Positions 43,117 to 53,579 of a stretch of 64,000 bases of DNA are shown here, piece by piece (within the stretch, counting starts at the first letter, position 1; every line of letters starts with the position of its first letter). The stretch comes from Citrobacter koseri ATCC BAA-895 (GTDB lineage Bacteria > Pseudomonadota > Gammaproteobacteria > Enterobacterales > Enterobacteriaceae): NCBI RefSeq assembly GCF_000018045.1, contig NC_009792.1, forward strand, positions 2,232,001 through 2,296,000, in the 5' to 3' direction. The notes under the pieces are model-generated. The model was not told where the DNA came from. It saw only the letters and a program-made list of their open reading frames with translations, and ran no database searches. A program made the translations under genes and the position numbers.

Positions 43117-43382
43117 CATCGCTCCCTTCTTCATATGTGCACTACGTTAAAATAGCGTTCTCCCGTCACTTCGTCGATAGCCATTTCTTCGACACATTGA
43201 GAAACAATCACGCCGTTTTAAGACGCAAAATGCTTACCCTTACTCGATCTGATTCATGTATATTTATGCAATCAGACAGCATATTGCAAAAATAATCAGA
43301 TCTGTATCGAAGTTATAACTTTAAGGAAACACACTCACGCCGCGGATTTCTTTTGCGGTGTGACATCCATCCCGGAATCACA

Positions 43383-44864
43383 ATGAATAAACCATCTTCT
43401 CAACCGCGCGCCATTTATTACGTCGTCGCACTGCAAATTTGGGAATACTTCAGCTTTTACGGCATGCGCGCCCTGCTGATTCTCTACCTCACCAACCAGC
43501 TAAAATACGACGATAACCATGCGTATGCGCTGTTCAGCGCTTACTGTTCGCTGGTCTATGTCACCCCGATTCTCGGCGGGTATCTGGCGGATAAAGTGCT
43601 TGGTAATCGCATGGCGGTCATGCTGGGAGCATTTTTGATGGCCGTTGGGCATCTGGTGCTGGGGGCGAGTGAAATCGCGCCGACCTTCCTTTATTTGTCG
43701 CTGGCGATCATCGTCTGCGGTTACGGTCTGTTCAAATCCAACATCAGTTGCCTGTTGGGTGAGCTGTATAAACCGGAAGATCCACGCCGCGACGGGGGAT
43801 TCTCACTGCTGTATGCCGCCGGCAATATCGGCTCGATCGTTGCCCCTATCGCCTGTGGTTATGTTCAGGAAGAGTACAGCTGGGCGATGGGTTTTGCGCT
43901 GGCCGCTATCGGCATGATCGCCGGGTTAATTATCTTCCTGTGCGGCAATCGCCATTTCGCCCACACCACTGGGGTGAATAAAGCCGCGCTGCACGCCAGA
44001 ACGTTTGTTCTGCCCAACTGGTGTTGGCTGCTGGTGCTGTTGGTCGCCGCGCCGCTGCTGATCACGGTGCTGTTCTGGAAAGAATGGTCGGTCTATGCGC
44101 TGATTGTCGCCACCGTTATTGGTCTTGCGGTGCTGACAAAAATCTACCGTCAGGCACAGACGCAAAAACAGCGTAAAGAGCTGGGGCTGATTGTGGTTCT
44201 CACCTTCTTCAGCATGTTGTTCTGGGCGTTCGCCCAACAGGGCGGCAGCTCCATCAGTTTGTACATCGACCGATTTGTGAACCGTACGATTCTGGGTTAC
44301 GAAGTACCGACGGCAATGTTCCAGTCAGTGAATGCCTTCGCGGTCATGCTGTGCGGCGTGGTGCTGGCCTGGCTGATTAAGGAGAGTATGGGCGGCAACC
44401 GTACCGTGCGGATCTGGGGGAAATTCGCCCTGGGTCTCGGTTTAATGAGCGCCGGATTCTGCATTCTGACCGTAAGCGCCCGGTTATCTGCCGCCTACGG
44501 TCACTCTTCTATGCCACTGATGATCTTAGGGTTGGCGGTAATGGGTTTTGCCGAGTTGTTCATCGACCCGGTCGCAATGTCGCAGATTACACGTATTGAG
44601 ATCCCTGGCGTGACGGGCGTCCTGACCGGTATCTATATGTTGCTCTCCGGCGCGATCGCCAACTATCTGGCTGGCGTCATTGCCGATCAGACCTCACAGA
44701 GCGCGTTTGATGCAAGCGGCGCGATCAACTACGCCATCAATGCCTATATCGATGTGTTCGACCAGATAACCTGGGGAGCGCTGGCCTGCGTGGCGCTGGT
44801 ACTGCTGATTTGGCTGTATCAGTCACTTAAATTCAGAAACCGCCCGCTGGCGGTTGAGTCCTGA
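43383..44864 (+). CDS. dtpD: Dipeptide permease D (POT/PTR family)
   Basis: The start [32 protein letters not shown] at 43383 (about ten residues inside the open frame) gives 493 aa, as in E. coli DtpD/YbgH. Fourteen hydrophobic segments are expected. The E1XXER-type motif near residue 20, the [12 protein letters not shown] loop and [19 protein letters not shown] centre (here [18 protein letters not shown]) mark a proton-coupled peptide carrier. It takes up di- and tripeptides, which links it in theme to the peptide-derived 5-oxoproline operon on the opposite strand. Confidence 0.95.
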
Positions 44865-44874
44865 ATGACATTAC

Positions 44875-44950
44875 GCCCGGTGGCGCAGCGCTTACCGGGC
44901 CTACAGTGTGACTGTCCTGTAGGCCGGATAAGGCATCGCCGCCATCCGGC
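44875..44950. repeat. REP pair after dtpD
   Basis: GCCCGGTGGCGCAGCGCTTACCGGGCCTACA-type unit (44875-44905) and CTGTAGGCCGGATAAGGC...GCCATCCGGC (44917-44950) sit between convergent dtpD and ybfA, just before the terminator. Confidence 0.85.
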
Positions 44951-44964
44951 ATAACGTATAAAAA

Positions 44965-44993
44965 AAAACCGCCACATTTCTGTTGGCGGTTTT
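44965..44993. terminator. Bidirectional terminator between dtpD and ybfA
   Basis: AACCGCCA / TGGCGGTT (44967-44974 and 44984-44991) form a stem with a 9-nt loop, flanked by an A-run (44961-44968) on the left and TTTT on the right. It can serve both convergent genes; the minus-strand U-run is the longer. Confidence 0.85.
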
Positions 44994-45011
44994 CTCGGAC
45001 GATGCTGTATA

Positions 45012-45218
45012 TCAGTAGAAATCGCAGGTCACTTTTTCTGCCTGCTCCATCCACACCGGTTTATCGCTGGTTTTCGACCAGACGCGATGCAGATAGCTGT
45101 AAAAACGAGCACGGTCTTTCCAGAACAACATGACCGGCAGCGCCAGAACCCCAGCCACAACGGCGAGAGTGCGGCGTAACAAAACAACATGAGCTGGATA
45201 TTCTTTATAGAGTTCCAT
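45012..45218 (-). CDS. ybfA: YbfA, small membrane protein of unknown function
   Basis: The start MELYKEYPAHVVLLRRTLAV at 45218, behind GGGGAG, gives 68 aa, the length of E. coli YbfA. A longer frame to 45317 reads through the kdp promoter side and is not conserved. One membrane helix is clear (VVAGVLALPVMLFW), then a basic, aromatic-rich tail (DRARFYSYLHRVWSKTSDKPVWM). It is always found beside the kdp operon. Function is unknown. Confidence 0.9.
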   Translation of the reverse strand: MELYKEYPAHVVLLRRTLAVVAGVLALPVMLFWKDRARFYSYLHRVWSKTSDKPVWMEQAEKVTCDFY

Positions 45219-45427
45219 ACTTTTCTCCCCTTTATCTGGCCGGTAATCATCACCGGTAAAGTCAAATTGGTTATCTGCTGAAAATAGTACCGCTTTGCGT
45301 GTAATTTTACTACTCATCCGACCACTTATTTTTGTCTATTTAAGGTTTATTTACATTCGCCCTGTAATTAAGTTACATAAAAGTTAAATTAATACTAATC
45401 ATTAGTTAAATGATGGTCTTTTCCATT

Positions 45428-45446
45428 TTTATACTTTTTTTACACC
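45428..45446 (+). promoter_or_regulatory. KdpE operator upstream of kdpFABC
   Basis: TTTATACTTTTTTTACACC matches the known E. coli KdpE-binding sequence as I recall it, about 80-100 bp upstream of kdpF. The remainder of the 309-bp ybfA-kdpF space is AT-rich and has no gene; the kdp promoter itself should lie at about 45460-45490. Confidence 0.8.
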
Positions 45447-45527
45447 CTACGCGCCGATTTTTGCGAAATCTTTGCAGGCAAAAAATTACCCTCCGCATAT
45501 CAGAAGAAAAACCACTGGAGGTGCACC

Positions 45528-45617
45528 GTGAGTGCAGGCGTAATCATCGGCATCATGCTGATTTTCTTACTTTTTGGTTACCTGGTGTATGCCCTGATTA
45601 ATGCGGAGGCATTCTGA
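45528..45617 (+). CDS. kdpF: KdpF, small subunit of the K+-transporting ATPase
   Basis: GTG at 45528 (CTGGAGGTG just upstream) begins a 29-residue peptide, MSAGVIIGIMLIFLLFGYL..., with a single membrane helix. Length and sequence match E. coli KdpF. Its TGA overlaps the kdpA ATG by one base. It stabilises the KdpABC complex in the inner membrane. It was found by direct reading because it is very short. Confidence 0.93.
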   Translation: MSAGVIIGIMLIFLLFGYLVYALINAEAF

Positions 45618-47296
45618 TGGCGGCCCAGGGATTTTTACTGACAGCCAGTTTTTTACTGATCCTGTTCGTGCTCGCCCGCCCTTTAGGCGTGGGTCTGGCG
45701 CGACTTATCAACGACATTCCCCTGCCAGGCACCGCCAGCGTAGAGCGTCTGCTATGGCGCGGGTTGGGGATATCGACGCAGGAAATGGACTGGAAACAGT
45801 ATCTGCTGGCCATTCTTACCCTGAATCTGTTGGGTCTGACAGTGCTGTTTCTGATGCTGCTGGGGCAAAACCTGCTGCCGCTGAACCCGCAGCAGTTGCC
45901 TGGCCTTTCCTGGCATCTGGCGCTCAATACGGCCATCAGTTTTGTCACCAATACCAACTGGCAGTCCTACGGCGGGGAAACCACCTTAAGCTACTTCAGC
46001 CAGATGGCGGGACTGACCGTACAGAATTTCCTGTCGGCGGCTACCGGTATCGCAGTGATCTTTGCCCTGATCCGCGCCTTTACGCGCCAGAACATAGATA
46101 CGCTGGGCAACGCCTGGATGGATTTGGTGCGCATTACGCTGTGGATCTTATTGCCGCTCGCCCTGTTAATCGCTCTGCTTTTCATCCAGCAGGGCGCACT
46201 GCAAAACCTGCTGCCCTATCAATCGTTCACCAGCGTTGAAGGTGTGAAACAGCTTTTGCCGATGGGGCCGGTAGCTTCACAGGAAGCCATAAAGATGCTC
46301 GGCACCAACGGCGGCGGGTTCTTCAACGCCAACTCATCGCATCCGTTTGAAAACCCGAGCGCATTAACCAACATGGTACAGATGCTGGCGATCTTTTTGA
46401 TTCCCGCCGCGCTTTGCTTTGCCTTTGGCGATGCGTCAGGCGATCGCCGTCAGGGACAGATGCTGCTGTGGGCGATGTCGATCATTTTCGTGGTCTGCGT
46501 CGCCGTGGTGATGTCGGCGGAAGTCCAGGGCAATCCTCATCTGCTGAAGTTTGGCACCGACAGCAGCCTCAATATGGAAGGCAAAGAGAGTCGCTTTGGC
46601 GTGCTGGTCAGCAGCCTGTTCGCCGTCGTGACCACGGCGGCCTCCTGCGGGGCGGTTATCGCTATGCATGACTCTTTTACCGCACTGGGCGGCATGGTGC
46701 CAATGTGGCTGATGCAAATCGGCGAAGTGGTTTTTGGCGGCGTCGGTTCGGGTTTGTACGGCATGCTGTTGTTCGTATTGTTAGCCGTATTTATCGCCGG
46801 GCTGATGATTGGCCGCACGCCAGAATATCTGGGTAAAAAAATCGACGTGCGCGAAATGAAAATGACCGCCCTGGCGATTCTGATTACCCCGACGCTGGTA
46901 TTGCTCGGTACGGCGCTGGCGATGATGACCGAAACCGGCCGCAGCGGAATGCTCAACCCCGGCCCACACGGTTTTAGCGAAGTGCTGTACGCCGTCTCTT
47001 CGGCGGCCAACAACAACGGCAGCGCCTTTGCCGGTCTGAACGCCAACACGCCCTTCTGGAACTGCCTGCTGGCCTTCTGCATGTTTGTCGGTCGCTTCGG
47101 GGTGATTATCCCGGTCATGGCAATTGCCGGATCGCTGGTCGGTAAAAAGCGCCAGCCGGCCAGCCCCGGCACACTGCCGACGCACGGCGCGCTGTTTGTC
47201 GGCCTGCTGATCGGTACGGTGTTGCTGGTGGGCGCACTGACCTTTATTCCTGCGCTGGCGCTTGGGCCGGTTGCTGAACACCTCTCTTTATATTGA
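45617..47296 (+). CDS. kdpA: KdpA, potassium-translocating subunit
   Basis: The 559-residue membrane protein (E. coli 557) has about ten membrane segments. Selectivity-filter loops with conserved glycines appear as NTNWQSYGG, GTNGGGFFNANSSHPFENP, and TTAASCGAV and NNNGSAFAGL further on. It belongs to the SKT/Trk channel superfamily and passes K+ into the high-affinity pump. Confidence 0.97.
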   Translation: MAAQGFLLTASFLLILFVLARPLGVGLARLINDIPLPGTASVERLLWRGLGISTQEMDWKQYLLAILTLNLLGLTVLFLMLLGQNLLPLNPQQLPGLSWHLALNTAISFVTNTNWQSYGGETTLSYFSQMAGLTVQNFLSAATGIAVIFALIRAFTRQNIDTLGNAWMDLVRITLWILLPLALLIALLFIQQGALQNLLPYQSFTSVEGVKQLLPMGPVASQEAIKMLGTNGGGFFNANSSHPFENPSALTNMVQMLAIFLIPAALCFAFGDASGDRRQGQMLLWAMSIIFVVCVAVVMSAEVQGNPHLLKFGTDSSLNMEGKESRFGVLVSSLFAVVTTAASCGAVIAMHDSFTALGGMVPMWLMQIGEVVFGGVGSGLYGMLLFVLLAVFIAGLMIGRTPEYLGKKIDVREMKMTALAILITPTLVLLGTALAMMTETGRSGMLNPGPHGFSEVLYAVSSAANNNGSAFAGLNANTPFWNCLLAFCMFVGRFGVIIPVMAIAGSLVGKKRQPASPGTLPTHGALFVGLLIGTVLLVGALTFIPALALGPVAEHLSLY

Positions 47297-47316
47297 GCGA
47301 AGCGGAGTACATGGTG

Positions 47317-49365
47317 ATGAGTCGCAAACAACTGGCGCTGTTCGAGCCCTCCCTGGTCGCTCAGGCGCTGATCGAGGCCGTGAAAAAATTAAGCCCACAT
47401 ACCCAGTGGCGCAATCCGGTCATGTTTATTGTCTGGATCGGCAGTCTGCTGACGACCCTTATCACGGTGGCGATGGCAACCGGGCAGATGCCAGGTAATC
47501 CCCGGTTTACTGGCGCGATAAGCCTCTGGCTATGGGTTACCGTCCTGTTCGCTAACGTTGCCGAAGCGCTGGCGGAAGGTCGCAGCAAAGCGCAGGCCAG
47601 CAGTCTGAAAGGGGTGAAGAAAACGGCATTTGCCCGCAAACTGCGTGAACCAAAGTATGGCGCGCAGGCGGATCGCCTCCCTGCCGATGAGCTGCGTAAA
47701 GGGGATATCGTCCTGGTTGAAGCGGGCGATATTATTCCCTGCGACGGCGAGGTCATTGAAGGCGGCGCATCGGTGGACGAAAGCGCCATTACCGGTGAGT
47801 CCGCGCCGGTGATTCGTGAATCCGGCGGCGACTTTGCCTCAGTGACCGGCGGAACACGTATTCTCTCCGACTGGCTGGTCATCGAATGCAGCGTGAATCC
47901 CGGCGAAACCTTCCTTGACCGGATGATCGCGATGGTGGAAGGCGCGCAGCGCCGTAAAACGCCAAACGAAATCGCGCTGACCATTCTGCTGATTGCCCTG
48001 ACTATTGTCTTTTTACTGGCAACCGCCACGCTCTGGCCCTTTTCCGCCTGGGGCGGCCATGCCGTCAGCGTGACGGTGCTGGTCGCCCTGCTGGTTTGCC
48101 TGATCCCCACCACTATCGGCGGATTACTTTCGGCGATCGGCGTCGCCGGGATGAGTCGAATGCTGGGAGCAAACGTCATCGCCACCAGCGGTCGGGCGGT
48201 GGAAGCCGCAGGCGACGTGGACGTGCTGCTGCTGGATAAAACCGGCACCATCACCCTCGGCAACCGTCAGGCCTCGGACTTTCTGCCCGCTCAGGGCGTG
48301 GATGAAAAGACGCTGGCCGACGCAGCGCAACTCTCTTCGCTGGCCGACGAGACGCCGGAAGGCCGCAGCATCGTCATTCTCGCCAAACAGCGTTTTAATC
48401 TGCGCGAGCGCGATGTGCAGTCGCGCCATGCCACCTTTGTTCCCTTTACCGCGCAAAGCCGGATGAGCGGCATCAACATTGATAACCGAATGATCCGTAA
48501 AGGTTCCGTGGATGCCATTCGCCGCCACGTTGAAGCCAGCGGCGGTCACTTCCCCGCTGACGTGGAGCAAAAAGTGGATAGCGTCGCCCGTCTTGGCGCC
48601 ACGCCGCTGGTGGTGGTGGAAGGTTCCCGCGTGCTGGGCGTTATCGCGCTGAAAGATATTGTCAAAGGCGGGATTAAGGAACGTTTTGCCCAGTTGCGCA
48701 AAATGGGCATCAAAACGGTGATGATCACCGGCGACAACCGCCTGACGGCAGCGGCGATTGCCGCCGAAGCCGGAGTGGATGATTTCCTGGCGGAAGCCAC
48801 ACCAGAAGCCAAGCTGGCGTTGATCCGCCAGTACCAGGCTGAAGGTCGCCTGGTGGCGATGACCGGCGATGGAACCAACGATGCACCGGCGCTGGCGCAG
48901 GCTGATGTGGCGGTGGCAATGAACTCCGGTACTCAGGCAGCGAAAGAAGCCGGTAACATGGTGGATCTGGATTCCAACCCGACCAAGCTGATCGAAGTGG
49001 TGCATATCGGTAAACAGATGTTGATGACGCGCGGTTCGCTCACCACGTTCAGTATCGCCAATGACGTGGCGAAATATTTCGCCATCATTCCGGCGGCGTT
49101 TGCCGCGACGTACCCGCAGTTGAATACGCTGAACATTATGCGTCTGCATTCGCCGGATTCCGCAATCCTCAGCGCGGTGATCTTCAATGCGTTGATTATC
49201 GTTTTTCTGATCCCGCTGGCATTGAAAGGGGTGAGCTATAAGCCGCTTTCGGCCTCTGCCATGCTGCGCCGTAATCTGTGGATTTACGGCCTGGGTGGTC
49301 TGGTTGTGCCGTTTATCGGCATTAAAGTGATTGATTTACTGCTGACTCTGCTGGGTCTGGTGTGA
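47317..49365 (+). CDS. kdpB: KdpB, P-type ATPase subunit
   Basis: The start MSRKQLALFEPSLV at 47317 gives 682 aa as in E. coli; the open frame begins at a TTG (47293) inside kdpA and is not used. The phosphorylated Asp307 is in LLLDKTGTIT. The TGES actuator loop (ITGESAPV), the MITGDNRLTA nucleotide region and MTGDGTNDAPAL hinge are intact. It drives K+ uptake when external K+ is very low. Confidence 0.97.
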   Translation: MSRKQLALFEPSLVAQALIEAVKKLSPHTQWRNPVMFIVWIGSLLTTLITVAMATGQMPGNPRFTGAISLWLWVTVLFANVAEALAEGRSKAQASSLKGVKKTAFARKLREPKYGAQADRLPADELRKGDIVLVEAGDIIPCDGEVIEGGASVDESAITGESAPVIRESGGDFASVTGGTRILSDWLVIECSVNPGETFLDRMIAMVEGAQRRKTPNEIALTILLIALTIVFLLATATLWPFSAWGGHAVSVTVLVALLVCLIPTTIGGLLSAIGVAGMSRMLGANVIATSGRAVEAAGDVDVLLLDKTGTITLGNRQASDFLPAQGVDEKTLADAAQLSSLADETPEGRSIVILAKQRFNLRERDVQSRHATFVPFTAQSRMSGINIDNRMIRKGSVDAIRRHVEASGGHFPADVEQKVDSVARLGATPLVVVEGSRVLGVIALKDIVKGGIKERFAQLRKMGIKTVMITGDNRLTAAAIAAEAGVDDFLAEATPEAKLALIRQYQAEGRLVAMTGDGTNDAPALAQADVAVAMNSGTQAAKEAGNMVDLDSNPTKLIEVVHIGKQMLMTRGSLTTFSIANDVAKYFAIIPAAFAATYPQLNTLNIMRLHSPDSAILSAVIFNALIIVFLIPLALKGVSYKPLSASAMLRRNLWIYGLGGLVVPFIGIKVIDLLLTLLGLV

Positions 49366-49373
49366 GGTTTATA

Positions 49374-49940
49374 ATGAGTGGATTACGTCCTGCATTATCA
49401 ACGCTGGTGTTTCTGACGCTGCTAACCGGCGGCATTTACCCGCTGCTTACCACCGCGCTGGGGCAATGGTGGTTCCCGCATCAGGCTAACGGCTCACTGA
49501 TTGTTGATGGCAGTCTCGTGCGCGGCTCTGCGCTTATCGGGCAGAATTTTACCGCCGACGGCTATTTTCAGGGACGCCCGTCAGCAACGGCGGAAATGCC
49601 CTATAATCCCATGGCTTCCGGCGGCAGTAATCTGGCGGTCAGCAACCCGGTGCTGGATAAACAGTTGCAGCAGCGGGTGAAGGCGCTGCGGGCCGCTAAC
49701 CCGGACGCCAGCACGACGATTCCGGTGGAACTGCTCACCGCCTCCGCCAGCGGGCTGGACAATAACCTGACGCCAGCAGCGGCGGCGTGGCAGATCCCGC
49801 GCATCGCCAAAGCGCGAAATCTCAGCGTTGAAGCCGTGACGCAGTTGGTCGCAGAATATACGCAAAAGCCGCTGGTGAGTTTTATCGGCCAGCCAGTGGT
49901 TAATATCGTGGAACTCAATTTAGCGCTGGATAAGCTCTGA
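49374..49940 (+). CDS. kdpC: KdpC, K+-transporting ATPase subunit C
   Basis: The start MSGLRPALSTLVFLTLLTGG at 49374 follows GAGG. It gives 188 aa, two fewer than E. coli, owing to a shorter C-terminal end. One N-terminal membrane helix is followed by a periplasmic domain (YFQGRPSATAEMPYNPMASGGSN). Its stop overlaps the kdpD start by one base. Confidence 0.96.
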   Translation: MSGLRPALSTLVFLTLLTGGIYPLLTTALGQWWFPHQANGSLIVDGSLVRGSALIGQNFTADGYFQGRPSATAEMPYNPMASGGSNLAVSNPVLDKQLQQRVKALRAANPDASTTIPVELLTASASGLDNNLTPAAAAWQIPRIAKARNLSVEAVTQLVAEYTQKPLVSFIGQPVVNIVELNLALDKL

Positions 49941-52627
49941 TGGTTAATGAAGAACCGCTACGCCCTGACCCCGATCGCCTGCTGGAACAGACCGCCGCAC
50001 CACACCGGGGAAAACTGAAAATCTTCTTCGGCGCCTGCGCAGGCGTCGGGAAAACCTGGGCGATGCTGGCTGAGGCGCAGCGACTGCGGGCGCAAGGGCT
50101 GGATATTTTGACGGGTGTCGTGGAAACCCACGGGCGTAAAGAGACCGCCGCGCTGCTGGACGGCCTCAGCATCCTGCCGCTAAAACGGCAGACGCATCAC
50201 GGACGCCATCTCAGCGAGTTCGATCTCGACGCGGCGCTGGCCCGTCGCCCGGCGCTTATTCTCATGGACGAACTGGCGCACAGTAATGCGCCAGGCTCGC
50301 GCCATCCCAAACGCTGGCAGGATATCGAAGAGCTGCTGGAAGCGGGTATTGACGTCTTTACCACCGTCAACGTCCAGCACCTGGAAAGCCTCAACGATGT
50401 GGTCAGCGGCGTGACCGGCATTCAGGTTCGTGAAACCGTGCCAGACCCTTTCTTCGATGCCGCCGACGAGGTGGTTCTGGTCGACCTGCCGCCTGACGAT
50501 CTGCGAGCGCGTCTGAAAGAGGGCAAGGTGTACATTGCCGGTCAGGCTGAACGCGCCATTGAGCACTTCTTTCGCAAAGGCAATTTGATCGCCCTGCGTG
50601 AACTGGCGCTGCGCCGCACGGCCGACCGGGTGGACGATCAAATGCGCGCCTGGCGGAGCCATCCGGGCGAAGAGAAAGTGTGGCATACCCGCGACGCCAT
50701 TCTGCTGTGCATCGGGCACAACACCGGCAGTGAAAAACTGGTGCGTGCCGCCGCGCGGCTGGCTGCCCGCCTCGGCAGCGTCTGGCATGCGGTGTATGTC
50801 GAAACCCCGGCGCTGCATCGCCTGCCGGAAAAGCAGCGGCGCGCCATCTTGAGCGCCCTGCGTCTGGCGCAGGAGCTGGGCGCGGAGACCGCCACGCTTT
50901 CCGATCCCGCCGAAGAAAAAGCGGTTGTGCGTTACGCCCGGGAACATAACCTCGGCAAAATTGTGCTGGGTCGCCCGGCAACGCAACGCTGGTGGCGCAG
51001 AGATTCGTTTGCCGATCGCCTGGCGAAACAGGCGCCGGATCTCGATCAGGTGGTCGTCGCCCTTGATGATCCCCCGACTCGCCCGTTGAATCAGACACCG
51101 GATACCCGTGCCTTCAAAGATAAGTGGCGGGTGCAGATACAGGGCTGCCTGGTCGCGATCGCCCTTTGCGCAGTGACCACCGTCATCGCCGTACAGTGGA
51201 TGGTCGCCTTTGACGCGGCTAACCTGGTGATGCTGTATCTGCTGGGCGTGGTGATTATCGCTCTGTTTTATGGGCGCTGGCCCTCGGTAGTGGCAACCTT
51301 TATTAACGTCGCCAGCTTCGATCTCTTTTTTATTGCTCCTCGCGGCACGCTTGCCGTTTCCGATGTGCAGTATCTGTTGACCTTCGCCGTGATGCTGACG
51401 GTGGGGCTGGTGATCGGTAACCTGACGGCGGGTGTGCGCTATCAGGCGCGGGTTGCCCGCTATCGGGAACAGCGCACGCGCCATCTGTACGAGATGTCCA
51501 AAGCGCTGGCGGTGGGGCGAAGCAGGCAGGATATCGCCGCCACCAGCGAACAGTTTATCGCCTCCACGTTTCAGGCCCGCAGCCAGGTATTATTGCCGGA
51601 TGAAAACGGCACGCTGACGCCGCTGACCCACCAGCAGGGCATAACGCCGTGGGATGACGCCATCGCCCGGTGGAGCTTTGACAAAGGCCAGCCGGCCGGG
51701 GCGGGCACGGATACCCTGCCCGGCGTGCCGTATCAAATTTTACCGTTAAAAAGCGCCGATAAAACGCATGGACTGGTGGTGGTCGAACCGGGGAATCTTC
51801 GTCAGTTGATGATCCCGGAGCAACAGCGGCTACTGGAAACATTCACCTTGCTGGTCGCCAGCGCGCTGGAGCGTCTGACGCTTACCGCCAGTGAAGAGCT
51901 GGCCCGACTCGCCAGCGAGCGCGAGAGCATTCGCAATGCCCTGCTCGCCGCCCTCTCCCACGACTTGCGCACGCCGCTGACGGTGCTGTTTGGTCAGGCG
52001 GAGATTTTAACCCTGGATTTGGCAAGTGAAGGATCGCCACATGCGCGCCAGGCCAGCGAAATCCGCCAGCACATTCTCAACACCACCCGGCTGGTGAATA
52101 ACCTGCTGGATATGGCGCGCATTCAGTCCGGTGGATTTAATCTTAAAAAAGAGTGGCTGACGCTGGAAGAGGTTGTCGGCAGCGCCCTGCAAATGCTGGA
52201 GCCGGGGCTATCCCACCCCATTAACCTGTCGCTGCCAGCGCCGATGACGCTGGTACACGTTGACGGCCCGCTGTTTGAACGGGTACTGATCAACCTTCTG
52301 GAAAACGCCGTCAAATACGCCGGTTCACAGGCGGAGATCGGCATTGATGCCCATGTTGAAGACGAACATCTTCAGCTTGACGTCTGGGATAATGGCCCCG
52401 GCATTCCTGACGGGCAGGAGAAAAGCATCTTCGACAAATTTGCCCGGGGAAATAAAGAGTCTGCCGTACCGGGCGTTGGGCTGGGGTTGGCTATTTGCCA
52501 GGCGATTGTTGAAGTGCACGGTGGAACGATTTCCGCCCACAATCGCCCGCAGGGCGGAGCCTGTTTCCGTGTTACACTCCCGCAGGAAACTGCACCTGAA
52601 CTTGAAGATTTTCATGAGGATATGTGA
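49940..52627 (+). CDS. kdpD: KdpD, sensor histidine kinase
   Basis: The 895-residue protein (E. coli 894) has an N-terminal KdpD domain with Walker A GACAGVGKTW, a universal-stress-like domain and four close membrane helices around residues 395-500. A GAF-like region and the HisKA domain follow (H in ALSHDLRTPLT), then a HATPase domain (NLLENAVKYA, DNGPGIP, GVGLGLAI). It senses K+ limitation and related signals, phosphorylates KdpE and so controls kdpFABC. Confidence 0.97.
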   Translation: MVNEEPLRPDPDRLLEQTAAPHRGKLKIFFGACAGVGKTWAMLAEAQRLRAQGLDILTGVVETHGRKETAALLDGLSILPLKRQTHHGRHLSEFDLDAALARRPALILMDELAHSNAPGSRHPKRWQDIEELLEAGIDVFTTVNVQHLESLNDVVSGVTGIQVRETVPDPFFDAADEVVLVDLPPDDLRARLKEGKVYIAGQAERAIEHFFRKGNLIALRELALRRTADRVDDQMRAWRSHPGEEKVWHTRDAILLCIGHNTGSEKLVRAAARLAARLGSVWHAVYVETPALHRLPEKQRRAILSALRLAQELGAETATLSDPAEEKAVVRYAREHNLGKIVLGRPATQRWWRRDSFADRLAKQAPDLDQVVVALDDPPTRPLNQTPDTRAFKDKWRVQIQGCLVAIALCAVTTVIAVQWMVAFDAANLVMLYLLGVVIIALFYGRWPSVVATFINVASFDLFFIAPRGTLAVSDVQYLLTFAVMLTVGLVIGNLTAGVRYQARVARYREQRTRHLYEMSKALAVGRSRQDIAATSEQFIASTFQARSQVLLPDENGTLTPLTHQQGITPWDDAIARWSFDKGQPAGAGTDTLPGVPYQILPLKSADKTHGLVVVEPGNLRQLMIPEQQRLLETFTLLVASALERLTLTASEELARLASERESIRNALLAALSHDLRTPLTVLFGQAEILTLDLASEGSPHARQASEIRQHILNTTRLVNNLLDMARIQSGGFNLKKEWLTLEEVVGSALQMLEPGLSHPINLSLPAPMTLVHVDGPLFERVLINLLENAVKYAGSQAEIGIDAHVEDEHLQLDVWDNGPGIPDGQEKSIFDKFARGNKESAVPGVGLGLAICQAIVEVHGGTISAHNRPQGGACFRVTLPQETAPELEDFHEDM

Positions 52628-53301
52628 CCAACGTTCTGATTGTTGAAGACGAACAGGCTATTCGTCGCTTTCTGCGCAGCGCGCTGGAAAGCGACGGGCT
52701 GCGCGTGTACGAAGCAGAGACGCTAAGCCGTGGGTTGCTGGAAGCCGCCACGCGGAAACCCGATCTCATCATTCTTGATCTTGGCCTGCCTGACGGCGAC
52801 GGCATCGATTTTATTCGCGACCTGCGACAATGGAGCGCAATTCCGGTGATTGTGCTTTCTGCTCGCAGCGAGGAGAGCGATAAAATCACTGCGCTGGATG
52901 CGGGCGCCGATGACTATCTGAGTAAACCCTTCGGCATTGGCGAACTACAGGCGCGCTTACGCGTGGCGCTGCGCCGTCACGCCAGCGGCCCTTCTCCTGA
53001 CCCCATCGTGCAGTTTTCCAGCATAAAAGTGGACTTAGCAGCACACCTTGTCCACCGTGATGAAGAAGAAATTCACCTGACGCCGATTGAGTTTCGCTTA
53101 CTGGCCGTGTTGCTGAATAATGCGGGCAAAGTGCTCACCCAGCGGCAGCTGTTGAACCAGGTCTGGGGACCGAACGCCGTCGAGCACAGTCACTATTTGC
53201 GTATTTATATGGGTCACCTGCGACAGAAACTGGAGAAAGATCCCGCCCGCCCCCGCCATTTCATTACCGAAACCGGAATCGGTTATCGTTTTATGCCATG
53301 A
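52624..53301 (+). CDS. kdpE: KdpE, OmpR-family response regulator
   Basis: The GTG start at 52624 overlaps the kdpD TGA (GTGA), giving 225 aa as in E. coli. The receiver domain has VEDEQAIRR, the phospho-Asp52 in LIILDLGLPDGDG and Lys in LSKPFG. The C-terminal winged helix ends TETGIGYRFMP. It binds the operator upstream of kdpF. Confidence 0.97.
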   Translation: MTNVLIVEDEQAIRRFLRSALESDGLRVYEAETLSRGLLEAATRKPDLIILDLGLPDGDGIDFIRDLRQWSAIPVIVLSARSEESDKITALDAGADDYLSKPFGIGELQARLRVALRRHASGPSPDPIVQFSSIKVDLAAHLVHRDEEEIHLTPIEFRLLAVLLNNAGKVLTQRQLLNQVWGPNAVEHSHYLRIYMGHLRQKLEKDPARPRHFITETGIGYRFMP

Positions 53302-53320
53302 ATGGTTATTCATTTTTTTT
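53298..53320 (+). terminator. Possible weak terminator at the end of kdpE
   Basis: ATGAAT / ATTCAT with a 4-nt loop (53298-53313), overlapping the kdpE stop, is followed by seven T residues. The stem is AT-rich, so efficiency is doubtful. The 278-bp space to speFL is strongly AT-rich and should contain the speF promoters. Confidence 0.45.
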
Positions 53321-53579
53321 AATTAATTCCTAAATATCATTTTTATCATTAACCACACTGCAAATAATGTATTTTGCAGTGTAAGCTCATTCCTTAAAAA
53401 ATATAAAAATACAAACCCATAACATATAAACAACAATACGATATCTTATCGTGTGATATGCATAAACAACGACTAAATATTTTAGAAATGATCGTTTTTT
53501 ATTGATCTTCTTCACAGACCAGGCTCATTTCCTGGATAAAATACCCTCACCTTCCACTTATCCAGTAAAGGTAACCAAA

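Noticed and set aside
50180..51484. 434-aa minus-strand ORF opposite kdpD
   Set aside because: Antisense artefact; kdpD is full length with all domains.
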